Assembly: GCF_042697365.1 (NCBI RefSeq)
Contig: NZ_CP137605.1
Reading direction: 5' to 3' (one strand)
Source: Brucella pseudintermedia
GTDB lineage: Bacteria; Pseudomonadota; Alphaproteobacteria; Rhizobiales; Rhizobiaceae
DNA: 64,000 nt
Shown here: positions 16,108 to 25,121 of the stretch, piece by piece
Numbering within the stretch: the first letter of the stretch is position 1
How the letters are laid out: each line of letters starts with the position of its first letter
Notes under the pieces: generated by a model
The model's input: only the letters and a program-made list of their open reading frames with translations
Databases searched by the model: none
Told to the model about the DNA's origin: nothing
Made by a program: the position numbers and the translations under genes

Positions 16108-17007
16108 CTATCCCCTCCGGGCAATCAGAATACCTGATATCACGATGATGCCGCCGAGGGCCTGCAACAGGCCGATGGGCTCTGACAGGATAGTCCAGGC
16201 AAGAAATGCCGCGATGACGGGCTGCAGAAGCAGGGTGAGCGAGGAGAAGGACGCGGGGAGATAGGCAAGCGCATAAGCGATCATGCTCTGGCCCGCGGCG
16301 TGCGTTACCCAGGCTAGCCCAGCAAGGATCAGCCATCCGTAAAGCGTGACGGGCAGGATCTGGCCTTCCATGAAATAGGCGATTGGCAATGAAAACACGG
16401 CGGCAATTGCGCTGCTCCATAGCATGATGCGCATCGTGGTGAAGCGGCTTCTCAAGCGGCCCATTGACAGGATATAGCCAGCATAGAAGACCGCGGCCAG
16501 AAGCGCCATCGCATCGCCGGAAGATTGGGACTGGAGAAGCTCGCCCGGTCCGCCTTTCAGCACCACGACACCGATGACAGCGACGGCAAGCCCGACCATA
16601 AAGGAGGTGCTCACGCGTGACTTGAAAAGCAGCCACGCGCCGAGCGTCACGAAAATTGGCGCCATATTGGCAAGCAGCGTTGCATTAGCGACGGAAGTCA
16701 TGTGGAGCGACAAATGCCAGGCACCCAGATCGCAGGCGATGAACAGGCCGGGCAGGGCAAGACGCAGACAATCGGATAGAGTAAGTGACGCGGCATCCTT
16801 TTCGCCACGCCGTTCGCGACCATCCATGAACAGAAGCGGTAGAACCGCAAGCGCAAGACGCCAGAAGCCGGTGGCCAGCGGACCAACCTCGGACAGCCGT
16901 ACAAAAATCGGCGAACTGCCAATAGCAATGCCGCCAACGATCAGGGCGGTCATCGCCAGACGTTGCGCATTTGTAGGCGTGGGGCTCGCGGCGGTAGTAT
17001 GCGACAT
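16108..17007 (-). CDS. EamA/DMT-family membrane transporter
   Basis: Ten-helix inner-membrane transporter of the drug/metabolite superfamily, 299 residues from ATG 17007. Two EamA repeats are visible. The first begins ALIVGGIAIGSSPIFVRLSE and ends with VGLAVAVIGVVVLKGG; the second begins AMALLAAVFYAGYILSMGRL and ends with ALGGIIVISGILIARRG. Helix-rich Leu/Ala/Val composition runs throughout. A longer reading from TTG 17052 adds 15 charged residues and has no better ribosome-binding site, so the ATG is preferred. The substrate is unknown, and such proteins often export amino acids or metabolites. It is monocistronic. Confidence 0.85.
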   Translation of the reverse strand: MSHTTAASPTPTNAQRLAMTALIVGGIAIGSSPIFVRLSEVGPLATGFWRLALAVLPLLFMDGRERRGEKDAASLTLSDCLRLALPGLFIACDLGAWHLSLHMTSVANATLLANMAPIFVTLGAWLLFKSRVSTSFMVGLAVAVIGVVVLKGGPGELLQSQSSGDAMALLAAVFYAGYILSMGRLRSRFTTMRIMLWSSAIAAVFSLPIAYFMEGQILPVTLYGWLILAGLAWVTHAAGQSMIAYALAYLPASFSSLTLLLQPVIAAFLAWTILSEPIGLLQALGGIIVISGILIARRG

Positions 17008-17333
17008 TTTCAAACTCGAAGTTATGCCGACACGTCGCTTCCACTCGCGCAATGCGGTCAGTGTAGGAGCGGCATTCGGCTTTTGACGGAACTGTTATGG
17101 AGAGAACGTGCACATTTCTTCCAATAACTTGTTCTGACTGTTATTTTACCAATTGCGAGAGGGTAAGATTTCGGAAAATTTTGCCCGCGACATATGGCGC
17201 AGGTTTGCTTAGTCCTGTTTTGGAGAAGCGTCCAGCTCTTGCATCAAAACGACACTCAAAATTCATCACATTTCGGTTCTGCACAACGCAACGGGAATGA
17301 AAAAAGCGCCCCGGAAGGCGCTTTTTCAAATTG
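17008..17333. other. Intergenic region upstream of the DMT gene, ending in a terminator
   Basis: 326 bp without a supportable gene. It holds the promoter for the leftward DMT gene and, at its far end, the terminator of the BA14K gene (17301-17326). Nothing else recognisable is seen. Confidence 0.6.
17301..17326 (-). terminator. Terminator of the BA14K gene
   Basis: Stem AAAAAGCGCC (17301-17310) with GGCGCTTTTT (17317-17326) around CCGGAA, starting 8 nt after the stop codon of the leftward gene. The T-run is present in the leftward direction. Confidence 0.88.
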
Positions 17334-17789
17334 TCAGCGATAATAAGGAGAGTAGCACTGTTTGCGCGGCCCATTATAGGGTTGGAATGTATTGTCTGAG
17401 GAGCGATAGGACTTATAGCGGTTATAGCACCATTGCACATGTGCGTTTGACAGTCTCGGCGCCCGATAAACGGGGCGTGGCTGGTTTATTGCGCCGCCAA
17501 TGATCGCGCCAGCGCCGAATGCCGCGAGCGGATACCACCATCCGTCGTTGTGGCGACGGTAACCGTGGCGGTAATGCCGGTAACCGCGATGCCCGTTCCA
17601 ATATCCGGGCCGGTTAGGCCGATGACCGCGATAATGGCGCGGTGGACGGCGATGATCGCGCACCTGCTCGATAGTCTGGTCAATGACTGGGCGTTCCAGG
17701 TTCATAGGTGCGGCCACTGTCGGTGCAACTGATGTCGCTCCGAAAATCATGGCCAATGCCCCGACACACGTTTGCTTGAATCTATTCAT
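17334..17789 (-). CDS. BA14K-family secreted protein
   Basis: Small exported protein of the family founded on the Brucella abortus 14-kDa immunoreactive, lectin-like protein. It has 151 residues from ATG 17789, set by AAGGAGGG 6 nt upstream. It has an N-terminal signal peptide (to about residue 28, VAAP), then a low-complexity Arg/His/Tyr/Gly-rich section (HYRGHRPNRPGYWNGHRGYR). A Gly/Ala-rich hydrophobic patch LAAFGAGAIIGGA follows, then the diagnostic C-terminus HVQWCYNRYKSYRSSDNTFQ ending in a paired-cysteine segment. The function is not settled; sugar binding and cell-envelope roles have been proposed for the family. It is monocistronic with its own terminator. Confidence 0.88.
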   Translation of the reverse strand: MNRFKQTCVGALAMIFGATSVAPTVAAPMNLERPVIDQTIEQVRDHRRPPRHYRGHRPNRPGYWNGHRGYRHYRHGYRRHNDGWWYPLAAFGAGAIIGGAINQPRPVYRAPRLSNAHVQWCYNRYKSYRSSDNTFQPYNGPRKQCYSPYYR

Positions 17790-17901
17790 GTGCAACCCTC
17801 CTTATAAATGTAACGAAGTGGAACGATTGAGGCATGAATTTGTTCCCATTTTTCGCCCAGCCAAAAAACGGGATCAGGATTCTCGCAGATCTGAACTTGC
17901 G

Positions 17902-17978
17902 CAAAATGAAAGGGAGCAGGCTCCTCCCCAAGAACCTGCTCCCCGATGCATCGCCCCCCGCCGTAGGTGGTGCGATGC
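17902..17978 (-). terminator. Hairpins closing the leftward Fe-ADH/ALDH/GS/TRAP operon
   Basis: Two stem-loops follow the Fe-alcohol dehydrogenase stop codon. The first is GCATCGC (17948-17954) with GCGATGC (17972-17978). The second is GGGAGCAGG (17912-17920) with CCTGCTCCC (17935-17943), which on the minus strand is followed by TTTCATTTT. The second is a plausible intrinsic terminator, and the first may help protect the 3' end. Confidence 0.65.
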
Positions 17979-18017
17979 TTACCTCATGTGGCTTTGCCAA
18001 GCCTGAAATTTAGCGTT

Positions 18018-19190
18018 TCAGACTTTACCTTCGAGAGCCGCATTTAGCAACTTCAACGCGCGTTCTTTTGTCAGTTCAATCGGGTTGCCGCCAGCCGTAG
18101 GATCAACGATAGCCATATCAGCAATCAGGTCCTTTCGGGCTCCGTCCATTTCGAGCCCCTTGATGAACTCGGGCAGCGTGTGGGGGACACCGAGCTCGCT
18201 GCGCAAGTTCATGATGGCCGTCAGGAACCCGTCAAATCCGCCATCAATACCGAGATAATCGGCGAGCCTTTCGATACGCTTTTCGATAGCCGCCCGATTC
18301 TGAAGCAGGACATAGGGCATGAAGACCGCGTTGGTCATGCCGTGATGGGTGTCATAGAGGGCGCCAATCGGGTGTGACAGCGAATGGATTGCGCCGAGCC
18401 CTTTCTGAAAGGCGGTTGCACCCATGGCGGCAGCCGCCATCATGTTGGCGCGGGCTTCGACATTGCTGCCATCGGCATAAGCCTTCGGAAGATTTTCGAA
18501 AACGAGACGAATGCCCTCGACAGCGATGCCGTCCGCCATGGGGTGAAAGCCCGGCGCGCAATAGGCTTCAAGGCAGTGCGCCAGCGCATCCATGCCCGTG
18601 CCTGCCGTGATGAAGGGCGGCATTCCGGTCGAAAGTTCCGGGTCGGCAATGACCGTCACCGGCAGCATCTTCGGGTGGAAAATCACCTTCTTGGTGTGGG
18701 TGGTTTCATTGGTCAGAACACCTGCGCGGCCAACTTCCGAGCCGGTGCCTGCCGTTGTCGGCACCGCAATGATCGGCGCAATCGCATTGCTCTCAGCGCG
18801 GGTCCACCAGTCGCCTACGTCTTCGAAATCCCAGACGGGTCGGGTCTGTCCTGCCTGAAAGGCAATCAGCTTGCCGAGATCCAGTGCCGAGCCGCCGCCA
18901 AAGGCGATGACACCGTCATGCTTGCCGCTTTTGAAGACCTCGACGCCTGCATAAAGATTGCTTTCGACCGGGTTGGGCTTCACATCGGAAAACACTCCGT
19001 ATTTCACGCCGGCTTCGTCCAGAATAGCGAGCGTGGACGCCACGACGGGAAGCTTCGCCAAACCCGGATCGGTGACGAAAAGCGGGCGCTCAATGCCTGC
19101 AGCTTTCAGGACGGCTGGAAGCTCCTTGATACGCCCCGGCCCGAAAAGCACGGTGGTCGGGAAGTTCCATTTCGCGGTCAAAGTGGTCAT
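18018..19190 (-). CDS. Iron-containing alcohol dehydrogenase
   Basis: Group III, metal-dependent NAD(P) alcohol dehydrogenase, cytoplasmic, 390 residues. The dinucleotide-binding motif is VIAFGGGSALDLGK. The family signature regions are AVPTTAGTGSEVGRAGVL and TAGTGMDALAHCLEAY (metal Asp/His). The metal histidines are in GAIHSLSHPIGALYDTHHGM. It is the last gene of a seven-gene operon. Beside a glutamine-synthetase-like gene and an aldehyde dehydrogenase, the simplest reading is oxidation of a primary alcohol on a gamma-glutamylated amino alcohol to the aldehyde. That role is inferred from context. Amino acids, polyols or 1,2-diols are alternative substrates for this broad family. Confidence 0.9.
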   Translation of the reverse strand: MTTLTAKWNFPTTVLFGPGRIKELPAVLKAAGIERPLFVTDPGLAKLPVVASTLAILDEAGVKYGVFSDVKPNPVESNLYAGVEVFKSGKHDGVIAFGGGSALDLGKLIAFQAGQTRPVWDFEDVGDWWTRAESNAIAPIIAVPTTAGTGSEVGRAGVLTNETTHTKKVIFHPKMLPVTVIADPELSTGMPPFITAGTGMDALAHCLEAYCAPGFHPMADGIAVEGIRLVFENLPKAYADGSNVEARANMMAAAAMGATAFQKGLGAIHSLSHPIGALYDTHHGMTNAVFMPYVLLQNRAAIEKRIERLADYLGIDGGFDGFLTAIMNLRSELGVPHTLPEFIKGLEMDGARKDLIADMAIVDPTAGGNPIELTKERALKLLNAALEGKV

Positions 19191-19220
19191 GTCGATTGCT
19201 TTCCGAATTATGATGGGCGG

Positions 19221-20606
19221 TCAGATTTTTTCACGCAGATGGAAGGATTTCGGTCGCGTGAGATTGCCGTAGCCGATGGCCGAGAGAGCAGCACCCTTGC
19301 CAGTGTCCTTCACGCCGGTCCAGACAAGTGCGGGATCGAGATAGTCGCAGCGGTTCATGAAAACCGTGCCCGTTTCGATGCGATCGCCGAGAACGGCGGC
19401 GCGGTCTGTGTCCGCCGTCCACAATGAAGCGGTGAGGCCGTAGATGCTGTCATTCATGAGCGCGAGGGCTTCCTCATCATTGCGCACTTTCATGATACCG
19501 ACGATGGGGCCGAAACTTTCCTCACGCATGACGCTCATCTGGTGGTCGACATTGGTGAGAACTTCCGGCGCGACATAGGGAGAACCTGCGCGGTCATTCG
19601 CGACGCTCATATTCACATGTGCGTTTGCGCCCTTGCGCAGCGCCTCCGCTTTCTGTTCGCGGATGAGATCGGCGAAACGCGCCTGCGCCATGGGGCCAAG
19701 CGTGGTTCCCGCATCCAGCGGATTGCCGACGACATATTGCTTGGTCAAGTCGATGAAACCATCGACAAAGCGGTCATAGACAGCTTCATGCACATAGATG
19801 CGCTCGATCCCGCAGCAGCACTGGCCCGAATTGAAAAACGCGCCATCCACGAGATTGGCGACGGCATGATCCAGATTGGCGTCTGGCAGGACATAGGCTG
19901 GATCCTTGCCACCAAGCTCCAGCCCCAGCGTCATGAAGGTGCCGGCGGCAGCCCTCTCGATAGCGCGGCCACCGCCGACCGAGCCGGTAAAATTCACGTG
20001 GTCAATCGTGCCGGAGGCAAGCAGCTTTTCCGTCGATGCATGGTCGAGCACCACATTCTGGAAAACGCCTTTGGGCAGCCCGGCCTTCTCGAATGCTTTT
20101 GCAAAGCGTTCACCGGCCAGAAGCGTCTGCGTCGCATGTTTCAGGATAACCGTGTTTCCGGCCATTAACGCGGGGATGATCGTGTTGACGGCGGTGAGAT
20201 AGGGATAGTTCCACGGCGCGATCACCATCACCACGCCGAGCGGAACATGTTTCACATAGCGGCGAAAGCCGTCCTTCTGTGCAGGCACGTAAGCCTTGAG
20301 GGACGCCTCGGCGATGTCGATCATATACTGGCCGCGTTCTTGAACGCCGCCGTTTTCGCCGCCATAGCGCGTGGGTCGACCCATCTGCCATGCGATTTCA
20401 GGAACGATTTCGTCCTGCATTCCGGCAAGGGCATCGAGGGCGGCCCGGCAATAACGTGCGCGTTCCGAGATGCTCAGTTGAGCCCATCCGGCCTGCGCAT
20501 CGCGGGCAGCGGCCACGACGGAGGCGATTGCGGCCTCGTTCAAAAAAGGGCGCTCGGCATAAACAGAGCCGTCTATAGGGGAGATGATTTTGGCTGTGCC
20601 GCTCAT
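19221..20606 (-). CDS. NAD(P)-dependent aldehyde dehydrogenase
   Basis: Oxidises an aldehyde to the acid; 461 residues from ATG 20606, chosen because AAAGGA is spaced correctly and the alternative TTG 20612 is not. The family elements are complete: the Asn motif VIAPWNYPYLTAVNTIIPAL, the cofactor loop NFTGSVGGGRAIERAA, the general-base motif LELGGKDPAYVL and the nucleophilic Cys in FFNSGQCCCGIERIYVHE. A later FGPIVGIMKV is also present. It overlaps neither neighbour and lies between the GS-like gene and the Fe-alcohol dehydrogenase, so it probably takes the product of the latter. Succinate-semialdehyde-type and gamma-glutamyl-aminoaldehyde-type enzymes are both possible within this subfamily. 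Confidence 0.9.
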   Translation of the reverse strand: MSGTAKIISPIDGSVYAERPFLNEAAIASVVAAARDAQAGWAQLSISERARYCRAALDALAGMQDEIVPEIAWQMGRPTRYGGENGGVQERGQYMIDIAEASLKAYVPAQKDGFRRYVKHVPLGVVMVIAPWNYPYLTAVNTIIPALMAGNTVILKHATQTLLAGERFAKAFEKAGLPKGVFQNVVLDHASTEKLLASGTIDHVNFTGSVGGGRAIERAAAGTFMTLGLELGGKDPAYVLPDANLDHAVANLVDGAFFNSGQCCCGIERIYVHEAVYDRFVDGFIDLTKQYVVGNPLDAGTTLGPMAQARFADLIREQKAEALRKGANAHVNMSVANDRAGSPYVAPEVLTNVDHQMSVMREESFGPIVGIMKVRNDEEALALMNDSIYGLTASLWTADTDRAAVLGDRIETGTVFMNRCDYLDPALVWTGVKDTGKGAALSAIGYGNLTRPKSFHLREKI

Positions 20607-20636
20607 CCGCAATTTCCTTTGAAGTCTGGCATTACA

Positions 20637-22007
20637 TCAATAGCGCTCGAAACCGCGGTGCAGTTCCCAGTCTGTCACGCGCCGGTCGTACTCGATCTGC
20701 TCCCAATGAGCGGTATGGACATAGTGGTTGACCACTGGCTCTCCGAACGCCTCCTTGAGAAAGGCGGAGTTCTTGAGAGCTTGGGCGGCTTCACGCAATG
20801 TATAGGGAATTTCCTTGAGTTTCACGGCGCTATAGGCATCGCCCACGAAGGGTTCTTCCAGTTCCAGCTGCTCGTCTATTCCTTTCAGGCCAGCTGCGAT
20901 AAGCGCTGCGAAGGCCAGATATGGATTGAGATCGGCACCGCCGATGCGACACTCAATGCGGATGCCCTTCGTGCCTTCGCCACAGAGACGGAAACCTGCG
21001 GTACGATTATCCTGGCTCCACATGATCTTCGTTGGCGCAAAGGTGCCCGCCTGAAAACGCTTGTAGGAGTTGATGTAAGGCGCCAGGAAATAGGTGTAGT
21101 CGGTGGCATATTTGAGCTGCCCGGCCACCCAAGAGCGCATAAGCGGCGTCATGGTGTAGGGCGCTTTCGGATCAAAGAAGAGCGGCTCCTTGCCGTCGGC
21201 ACTCCAGATGGAATTATGTACGTGGCTCGAACTTCCGGCCTTGCTGTAATCATACTTGGCCATGAAGGTAATGCATTTGCCGTGCGCCTCGGCGATTTCC
21301 TTCATCGCGTTTTTCATGATGACATGGCGATCCGCCATTTCGAGCGCTTCGGCGTAACGCACATTCAGCTCTTCCTGGCCCGGACCCCATTCACCCTTTG
21401 AGTTTTCAACCGGAATGCCAGCCGCCGCGAGGTGGTTGCGCATTGCACGTAGAACCGGTTCTTCCTTGGTGGTCAGGTGGATCACATAGTCCTGCACGTA
21501 AGGGGAGGCCGTTTCCATATCCTGCCAGTGCTTGGCGCGGGCCGTCTTGTAGGTCTCGTCGAAGAGATAGAATTCGAGCTCGGATGCGAAATAAGCGCGA
21601 TAGCCGCGCTCGTGCAGGCGGGCGAGCTGCTTTTTGAGGATGGCGCGCGGAGAATGCGCAAGATCCTGATGGTTGTGATGATCGAGCACGTCGCAAAGCA
21701 CGATGGCAGTCTTTTCCAGCCATGTAGCGACCCGCAAGGTCGAAAGGTCCGGCTTGATGACAAAGTCACCGTAGCCCTTATCCCATCCGGCAGCCTCATA
21801 GCCCGGCACCGGCTCCATATCGATATCGTCGGCAAGGAGATAGTTGCAGCCATGGGTCTCATCGTAACCGGATTCCACGAAAAACTGTCCGTAGAAGCGT
21901 TTGCCGATCAGGCGTCCCTGCATATCCACAAAACATGCGAGAACGGTGTCAATTTCGTCATTTGCAACGGCTTTTTTCAATGCATCGAAAGTCAATTGTC
22001 CGGCCAT
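20637..22007 (-). CDS. Glutamine-synthetase-like gamma-glutamyl ligase
   Basis: ATP-dependent ligase of the GS fold, 456 residues, normal for GSI-like gamma-glutamylamide synthetases (PuuA, IpuC, GlnA4 type). Visible elements are the N-terminal substrate-shield domain with VLACFVDMQGRLIGKRF and the metal glutamates in FASELEFYLFDE. The region GEWGPGQEELNVRYAEALEM follows, then the ATP-site GSSSHVHNSIWS and the C-terminal RIECRIGGADLNPYLAFAAL. A housekeeping GlnA would have an adenylylation-type tail and stand near glnB; here it stands among catabolic dehydrogenases and a TRAP transporter. It therefore most likely glutamylates an amine rather than ammonia. The amine is unknown; an amino alcohol fits the neighbours. 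Confidence 0.88.
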   Translation of the reverse strand: MAGQLTFDALKKAVANDEIDTVLACFVDMQGRLIGKRFYGQFFVESGYDETHGCNYLLADDIDMEPVPGYEAAGWDKGYGDFVIKPDLSTLRVATWLEKTAIVLCDVLDHHNHQDLAHSPRAILKKQLARLHERGYRAYFASELEFYLFDETYKTARAKHWQDMETASPYVQDYVIHLTTKEEPVLRAMRNHLAAAGIPVENSKGEWGPGQEELNVRYAEALEMADRHVIMKNAMKEIAEAHGKCITFMAKYDYSKAGSSSHVHNSIWSADGKEPLFFDPKAPYTMTPLMRSWVAGQLKYATDYTYFLAPYINSYKRFQAGTFAPTKIMWSQDNRTAGFRLCGEGTKGIRIECRIGGADLNPYLAFAALIAAGLKGIDEQLELEEPFVGDAYSAVKLKEIPYTLREAAQALKNSAFLKEAFGEPVVNHYVHTAHWEQIEYDRRVTDWELHRGFERY

Positions 22008-22067
22008 TTATGCTCGCTCCAGAACGGAAAAGTGATGGACGCGACGCATTGCGCCGCGTCCAAAATT

Positions 22068-23135
22068 TCAGGCATAACGATAGGGTGCGCCCGCATCGCG
22101 CATGGTCTTCTGGTATTTCTTAAGGATTTCGACCACTTTTGCTGTCCGTGCGCTCTTGGCGGCGATCTCGTCCCAGAACTGCATGGCTGCATCTTCCACT
22201 TGCTTCCATTCCGCTTCAGGGATGCTCGTGAGTTCCAGCTTCCCGCCCGTGGTTCGATAATGAGCCTCGCCCCACCAATACCAGTGCTGGCGGTAGTAAT
22301 GCGATGAATCCATTGCCAGCCTGAACAACTGCTTGAGATGATCCGGCACGGCATTCCACTTTTCCGTATTGGCAAAATAGGACCCGGCCCATGCACCGCT
22401 GATATTATTGGTGAGGTAGTATTTGTTGATGTCGGCCCAGCCGACCGTATATACTTCCGTCGCGCCGGACCAGCACACGCCGTCCAGCTCGCCGGTCTGG
22501 ATCGCCACTTCGATATCCTCCCATGGCAGAGTCACCGGAACGACCCCGAATTTCGTCAGGAAGCGTCCGCCAGTCGGGAAGGTGAAGACGCGCAGCCCCT
22601 GCAGATCCTGCAGGCTGCGGATCGGCTTGGTTGTCGCAAAATTGCAGGGGTCCCAGGAACCGGCACTAAGCCAGGTTACGCCCGGAATTTCCTTATATGC
22701 TTCTTCCCAGATTTCATTGAGCCCGTACCAGTTGAACAAGGCTGGCACATCGAGGCTGTAGCGCGATGCGAAGGGGAAATAAGCTCCGAACACCGCCACG
22801 TCGACGGGCGAGGCCATGGAGTCGTCGTCGCTTTGCGCGGCATCGATTGTGCCGGACTGAACGGCTCGAAACAACTCGCCCTGCGGAACAAGCTGGTCGG
22901 CCGTATAAAGCTCGATTACCATTTCGCCATTCGCGGCTTTGTTGAACGCATCTATTGACGGCTTGATGACGTGCTCGGCAAGGGCCGGGCCTGCATAGGT
23001 TTGCAGCCTCCATTTGATCGGGCTCTGTGCCCTGACATAAGGCGTTGCAAGTGTGCTTGCACCCAAGGCACCGACGGTTGTCAGCCCGGCTCTCTTGAGA
23101 AAATCGCGTTTGTTAAGCTTGCTGTTCTCACTCAT
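22068..23135 (-). CDS. TRAP transporter periplasmic binding protein (DctP family, DctP6/TakP type)
   Basis: Receptor for the second TRAP system, 355 residues from ATG 23135 (GGGAG spaced 7 nt); the longer reading to 23165 has no ribosome-binding site. The N-terminus SKLNKRDFLKRAGLTTVGAL resembles a Tat-type signal with KR in place of RR, followed by a cleavage region ending YVRAQ. The body has LQTYAGPALAEHVIKPSIDA, ELYTADQLVPQGELFRAVQS, LQGLRVFTFPTGGRFLTKFG and DGVCWSGATEVYTVGWADIN. These are typical of the TakP/MtaX-like cluster that binds keto- and hydroxy-acids or other small organics. It is separated from the GS-like gene by 60 nt and belongs to the same operon. Unusually it comes after the membrane subunits. 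Confidence 0.88.
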   Translation of the reverse strand: MSENSKLNKRDFLKRAGLTTVGALGASTLATPYVRAQSPIKWRLQTYAGPALAEHVIKPSIDAFNKAANGEMVIELYTADQLVPQGELFRAVQSGTIDAAQSDDDSMASPVDVAVFGAYFPFASRYSLDVPALFNWYGLNEIWEEAYKEIPGVTWLSAGSWDPCNFATTKPIRSLQDLQGLRVFTFPTGGRFLTKFGVVPVTLPWEDIEVAIQTGELDGVCWSGATEVYTVGWADINKYYLTNNISGAWAGSYFANTEKWNAVPDHLKQLFRLAMDSSHYYRQHWYWWGEAHYRTTGGKLELTSIPEAEWKQVEDAAMQFWDEIAAKSARTAKVVEILKKYQKTMRDAGAPYRYA

Positions 23136-23236
23136 GCCCATTCTCCCACTCTTGTTTGAGTTCACCCTTTAGTTGTTCCGGTCTGGCCGTTTTGGGCTCT
23201 TGTCACCGGCTTATGCGCATTCTCCCTTAAGTGTTG

Positions 23237-24562
23237 TCATCGTCCTGTGTACCAGTTGGGCAACCACATCGCGATCTGCGGAAAGATCATCAGGATGATA
23301 ATGGTCAGCACCATGAGGAAGAAGAACGGTACGATCGAACGATAGATGTCGATCAGTGTAATTTCCTTCGGTGCCAAGGCCCGCATCATGAAGAGATTGT
23401 AACCGAAGGGCGGCGTGATATATGCGATCTGGCAGGTGATGGTATAGAGAACGCCGAACCAGATGGCGTTGAAGCCGAGGCTCTTGACCAGCGGTATGTA
23501 TAGCGGTGCGACGATGACCAGCATGGCGGTATCATCGAGGAACATGCCCAGTATGATGAACGAAAACAGCATCAGTACCAGGATTGTCCAGGGCGAGAGA
23601 TCGAAGGTGTTGAGCAGTATGTTTTCGATGGCTTTCACCGCCCCGAGGCCGTCATAGACCGAAGAAAAGCACAGCGCTGCCAGAATGATCCAGAGGAACA
23701 TGCAGGTGACGGTCAGACTGTTGCGCGTCGTGGTTTCCCACACAGTTTTGTTCAAGCGTCCAGTAAAAAGCGCGGCAAGCGTTGCAAGCAAGGCTCCGAC
23801 GGCGGAGCTCTCGACAAGGCTGGTAACGCCGGTGAGGAACAAGCCCATCATCGCGCCGAAAACCACAAGCGGCAATATTCCTGCACGCAGGGTGACGAAA
23901 CGGTCGCGCCACGTGATCTTATCCAGCTCTTCCTGCGGCAATGTTGGCCCGAGTTCGGGCTGGATGCGGCAGCGTATATAGATATAGATCGCAAAGAGCG
24001 CGGCCATGAGAAGGCCGGGGCCGATGCCAGCGAGCCACAGCTGCAAAACCGGCTGTCGGGCGATCATCGCATAGAGAACGAGCACGACGCTCGGTGGAAT
24101 GAGGATGCCGAGGGAGCTGCCCGCCTGGATGACGCCCGTTACCATCACCTTATTGTAGCCGCGCTTCAGCAATTCGGGCAGCGCTACAGTTGCGCCGATT
24201 GCCATGCCCGCGACGCTGAGGCCGTTCATGCAGGAAATGATGACCATAAGGCCAATGGTGCCGAGCGCCAGACCCCCACGAATGCCGCCGAACCAGACGT
24301 GAAACATGCGATAGAGATTGCTGGCAATGCCCGATTCCGAGAGCATGTAGCCCATGAACACGAAGAACGGCACAGTGATAAGCGGATACCAGTTCAGCAC
24401 GGCGAAGGTGGCATTATACGGCATCTCGAACGAGCCTTTGCCCCAAAGCAGGAGCGCTGCGAGCGAGCCGACGAAACCGATCACGCCGAACACGCGCTGC
24501 CCGGTCATGAGCAGCACCATCATGGTTGCAAACATGAAAAGCGTAATGAATTCAGAGCTCAT
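23237..24562 (-). CDS. TRAP transporter large permease subunit (DctM family)
   Basis: Main transport subunit, 441 residues with 12 or so hydrophobic segments. It starts FITLFMFATMMVLLMTGQRV. The diagnostic blocks are ISCMNGLSVAGMAIGATVAL, GVIQAGSSLGILIPPSVVLV and a C-terminal TCQIAYITPPFGYNLFMMRA. Its ATG overlaps the end of the DctQ gene by 4 nt, so the two are translationally coupled. It carries the substrate of the GS/ALDH/ADH operon, by context. Confidence 0.92.
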   Translation of the reverse strand: MSSEFITLFMFATMMVLLMTGQRVFGVIGFVGSLAALLLWGKGSFEMPYNATFAVLNWYPLITVPFFVFMGYMLSESGIASNLYRMFHVWFGGIRGGLALGTIGLMVIISCMNGLSVAGMAIGATVALPELLKRGYNKVMVTGVIQAGSSLGILIPPSVVLVLYAMIARQPVLQLWLAGIGPGLLMAALFAIYIYIRCRIQPELGPTLPQEELDKITWRDRFVTLRAGILPLVVFGAMMGLFLTGVTSLVESSAVGALLATLAALFTGRLNKTVWETTTRNSLTVTCMFLWIILAALCFSSVYDGLGAVKAIENILLNTFDLSPWTILVLMLFSFIILGMFLDDTAMLVIVAPLYIPLVKSLGFNAIWFGVLYTITCQIAYITPPFGYNLFMMRALAPKEITLIDIYRSIVPFFFLMVLTIIILMIFPQIAMWLPNWYTGR

Positions 24563-25110
24563 ATGTGATGTCCTTCCTCAATGGCAGGACCCGCGATTGT
24601 GCTGATCGGCTTTCCGCGCAGGGAGGCCCAGTCCTTGAAGAAATTGGAAACGCATTGCAGCAGCAGCAGGAAAATACCGACGGTCATGATGAGCTTGATT
24701 GGCCAGAGAAGCGGTGCCCAGGCGGTATAGTTCTTCTGGTTGTAAACGATGGCGTAATTGGTCGCCGAAATTCCGCCCGTCACCATCACGCCCAGATAGA
24801 AAATGATGAACAGGATGGTGATCATGTCCGTGATCATTTTTCTTCGCGGTGAAAGGCGATCGAAGAAAAGGTCCATGCGCACATGCGCGCCTTGCTGCAT
24901 GGCATAAGCCCCGCCGAGCAGGTAATAGGCGGAAAGCAGGAACTGGGACATTTCCAGCACCCAGTTCACCGGAATGCCCAGCACCACGCGCGAAAAAGTG
25001 GAATAGAGGAGACAGGCGCCGAGCACGAAGAACAGATACATCGCAAAGCGCCCGACATAGTAATTCATCGCATCGATATATTTGACGAACAGTCTGATCG
25101 GCTTCGGCAT
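24559..25110 (-). CDS. TRAP transporter small membrane subunit (DctQ family)
   Basis: Four-helix partner of the large permease, 183 residues from ATG 25110, set by AAGGAG 7 nt upstream; the longer reading to 25200 would lie inside the preceding gene. Helices are around YVGRFAMYLFFVLGACLLYS, LSAYYLLGGAYAMQQGAHV, MITILFIIFYLGVMVTGG and KLIMTVGIFLLLLQCVSNF. The VNWVLEMSQFLLSAYYLLGG stretch is characteristic. It lies 11 nt downstream of the amidohydrolase gene. Confidence 0.87.
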   Translation of the reverse strand: MPKPIRLFVKYIDAMNYYVGRFAMYLFFVLGACLLYSTFSRVVLGIPVNWVLEMSQFLLSAYYLLGGAYAMQQGAHVRMDLFFDRLSPRRKMITDMITILFIIFYLGVMVTGGISATNYAIVYNQKNYTAWAPLLWPIKLIMTVGIFLLLLQCVSNFFKDWASLRGKPISTIAGPAIEEGHHI

Positions 25111-25121
25111 TTCCGGCTCCT

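Noticed and set aside
17902..17978. Paired hairpins considered as a small RNA like those at 35.6 and 41.1 kb
   Set aside because: No CCTCCTCCC motif in the loops in the leftward direction, and the position directly after an operon's last gene makes a terminator more likely.
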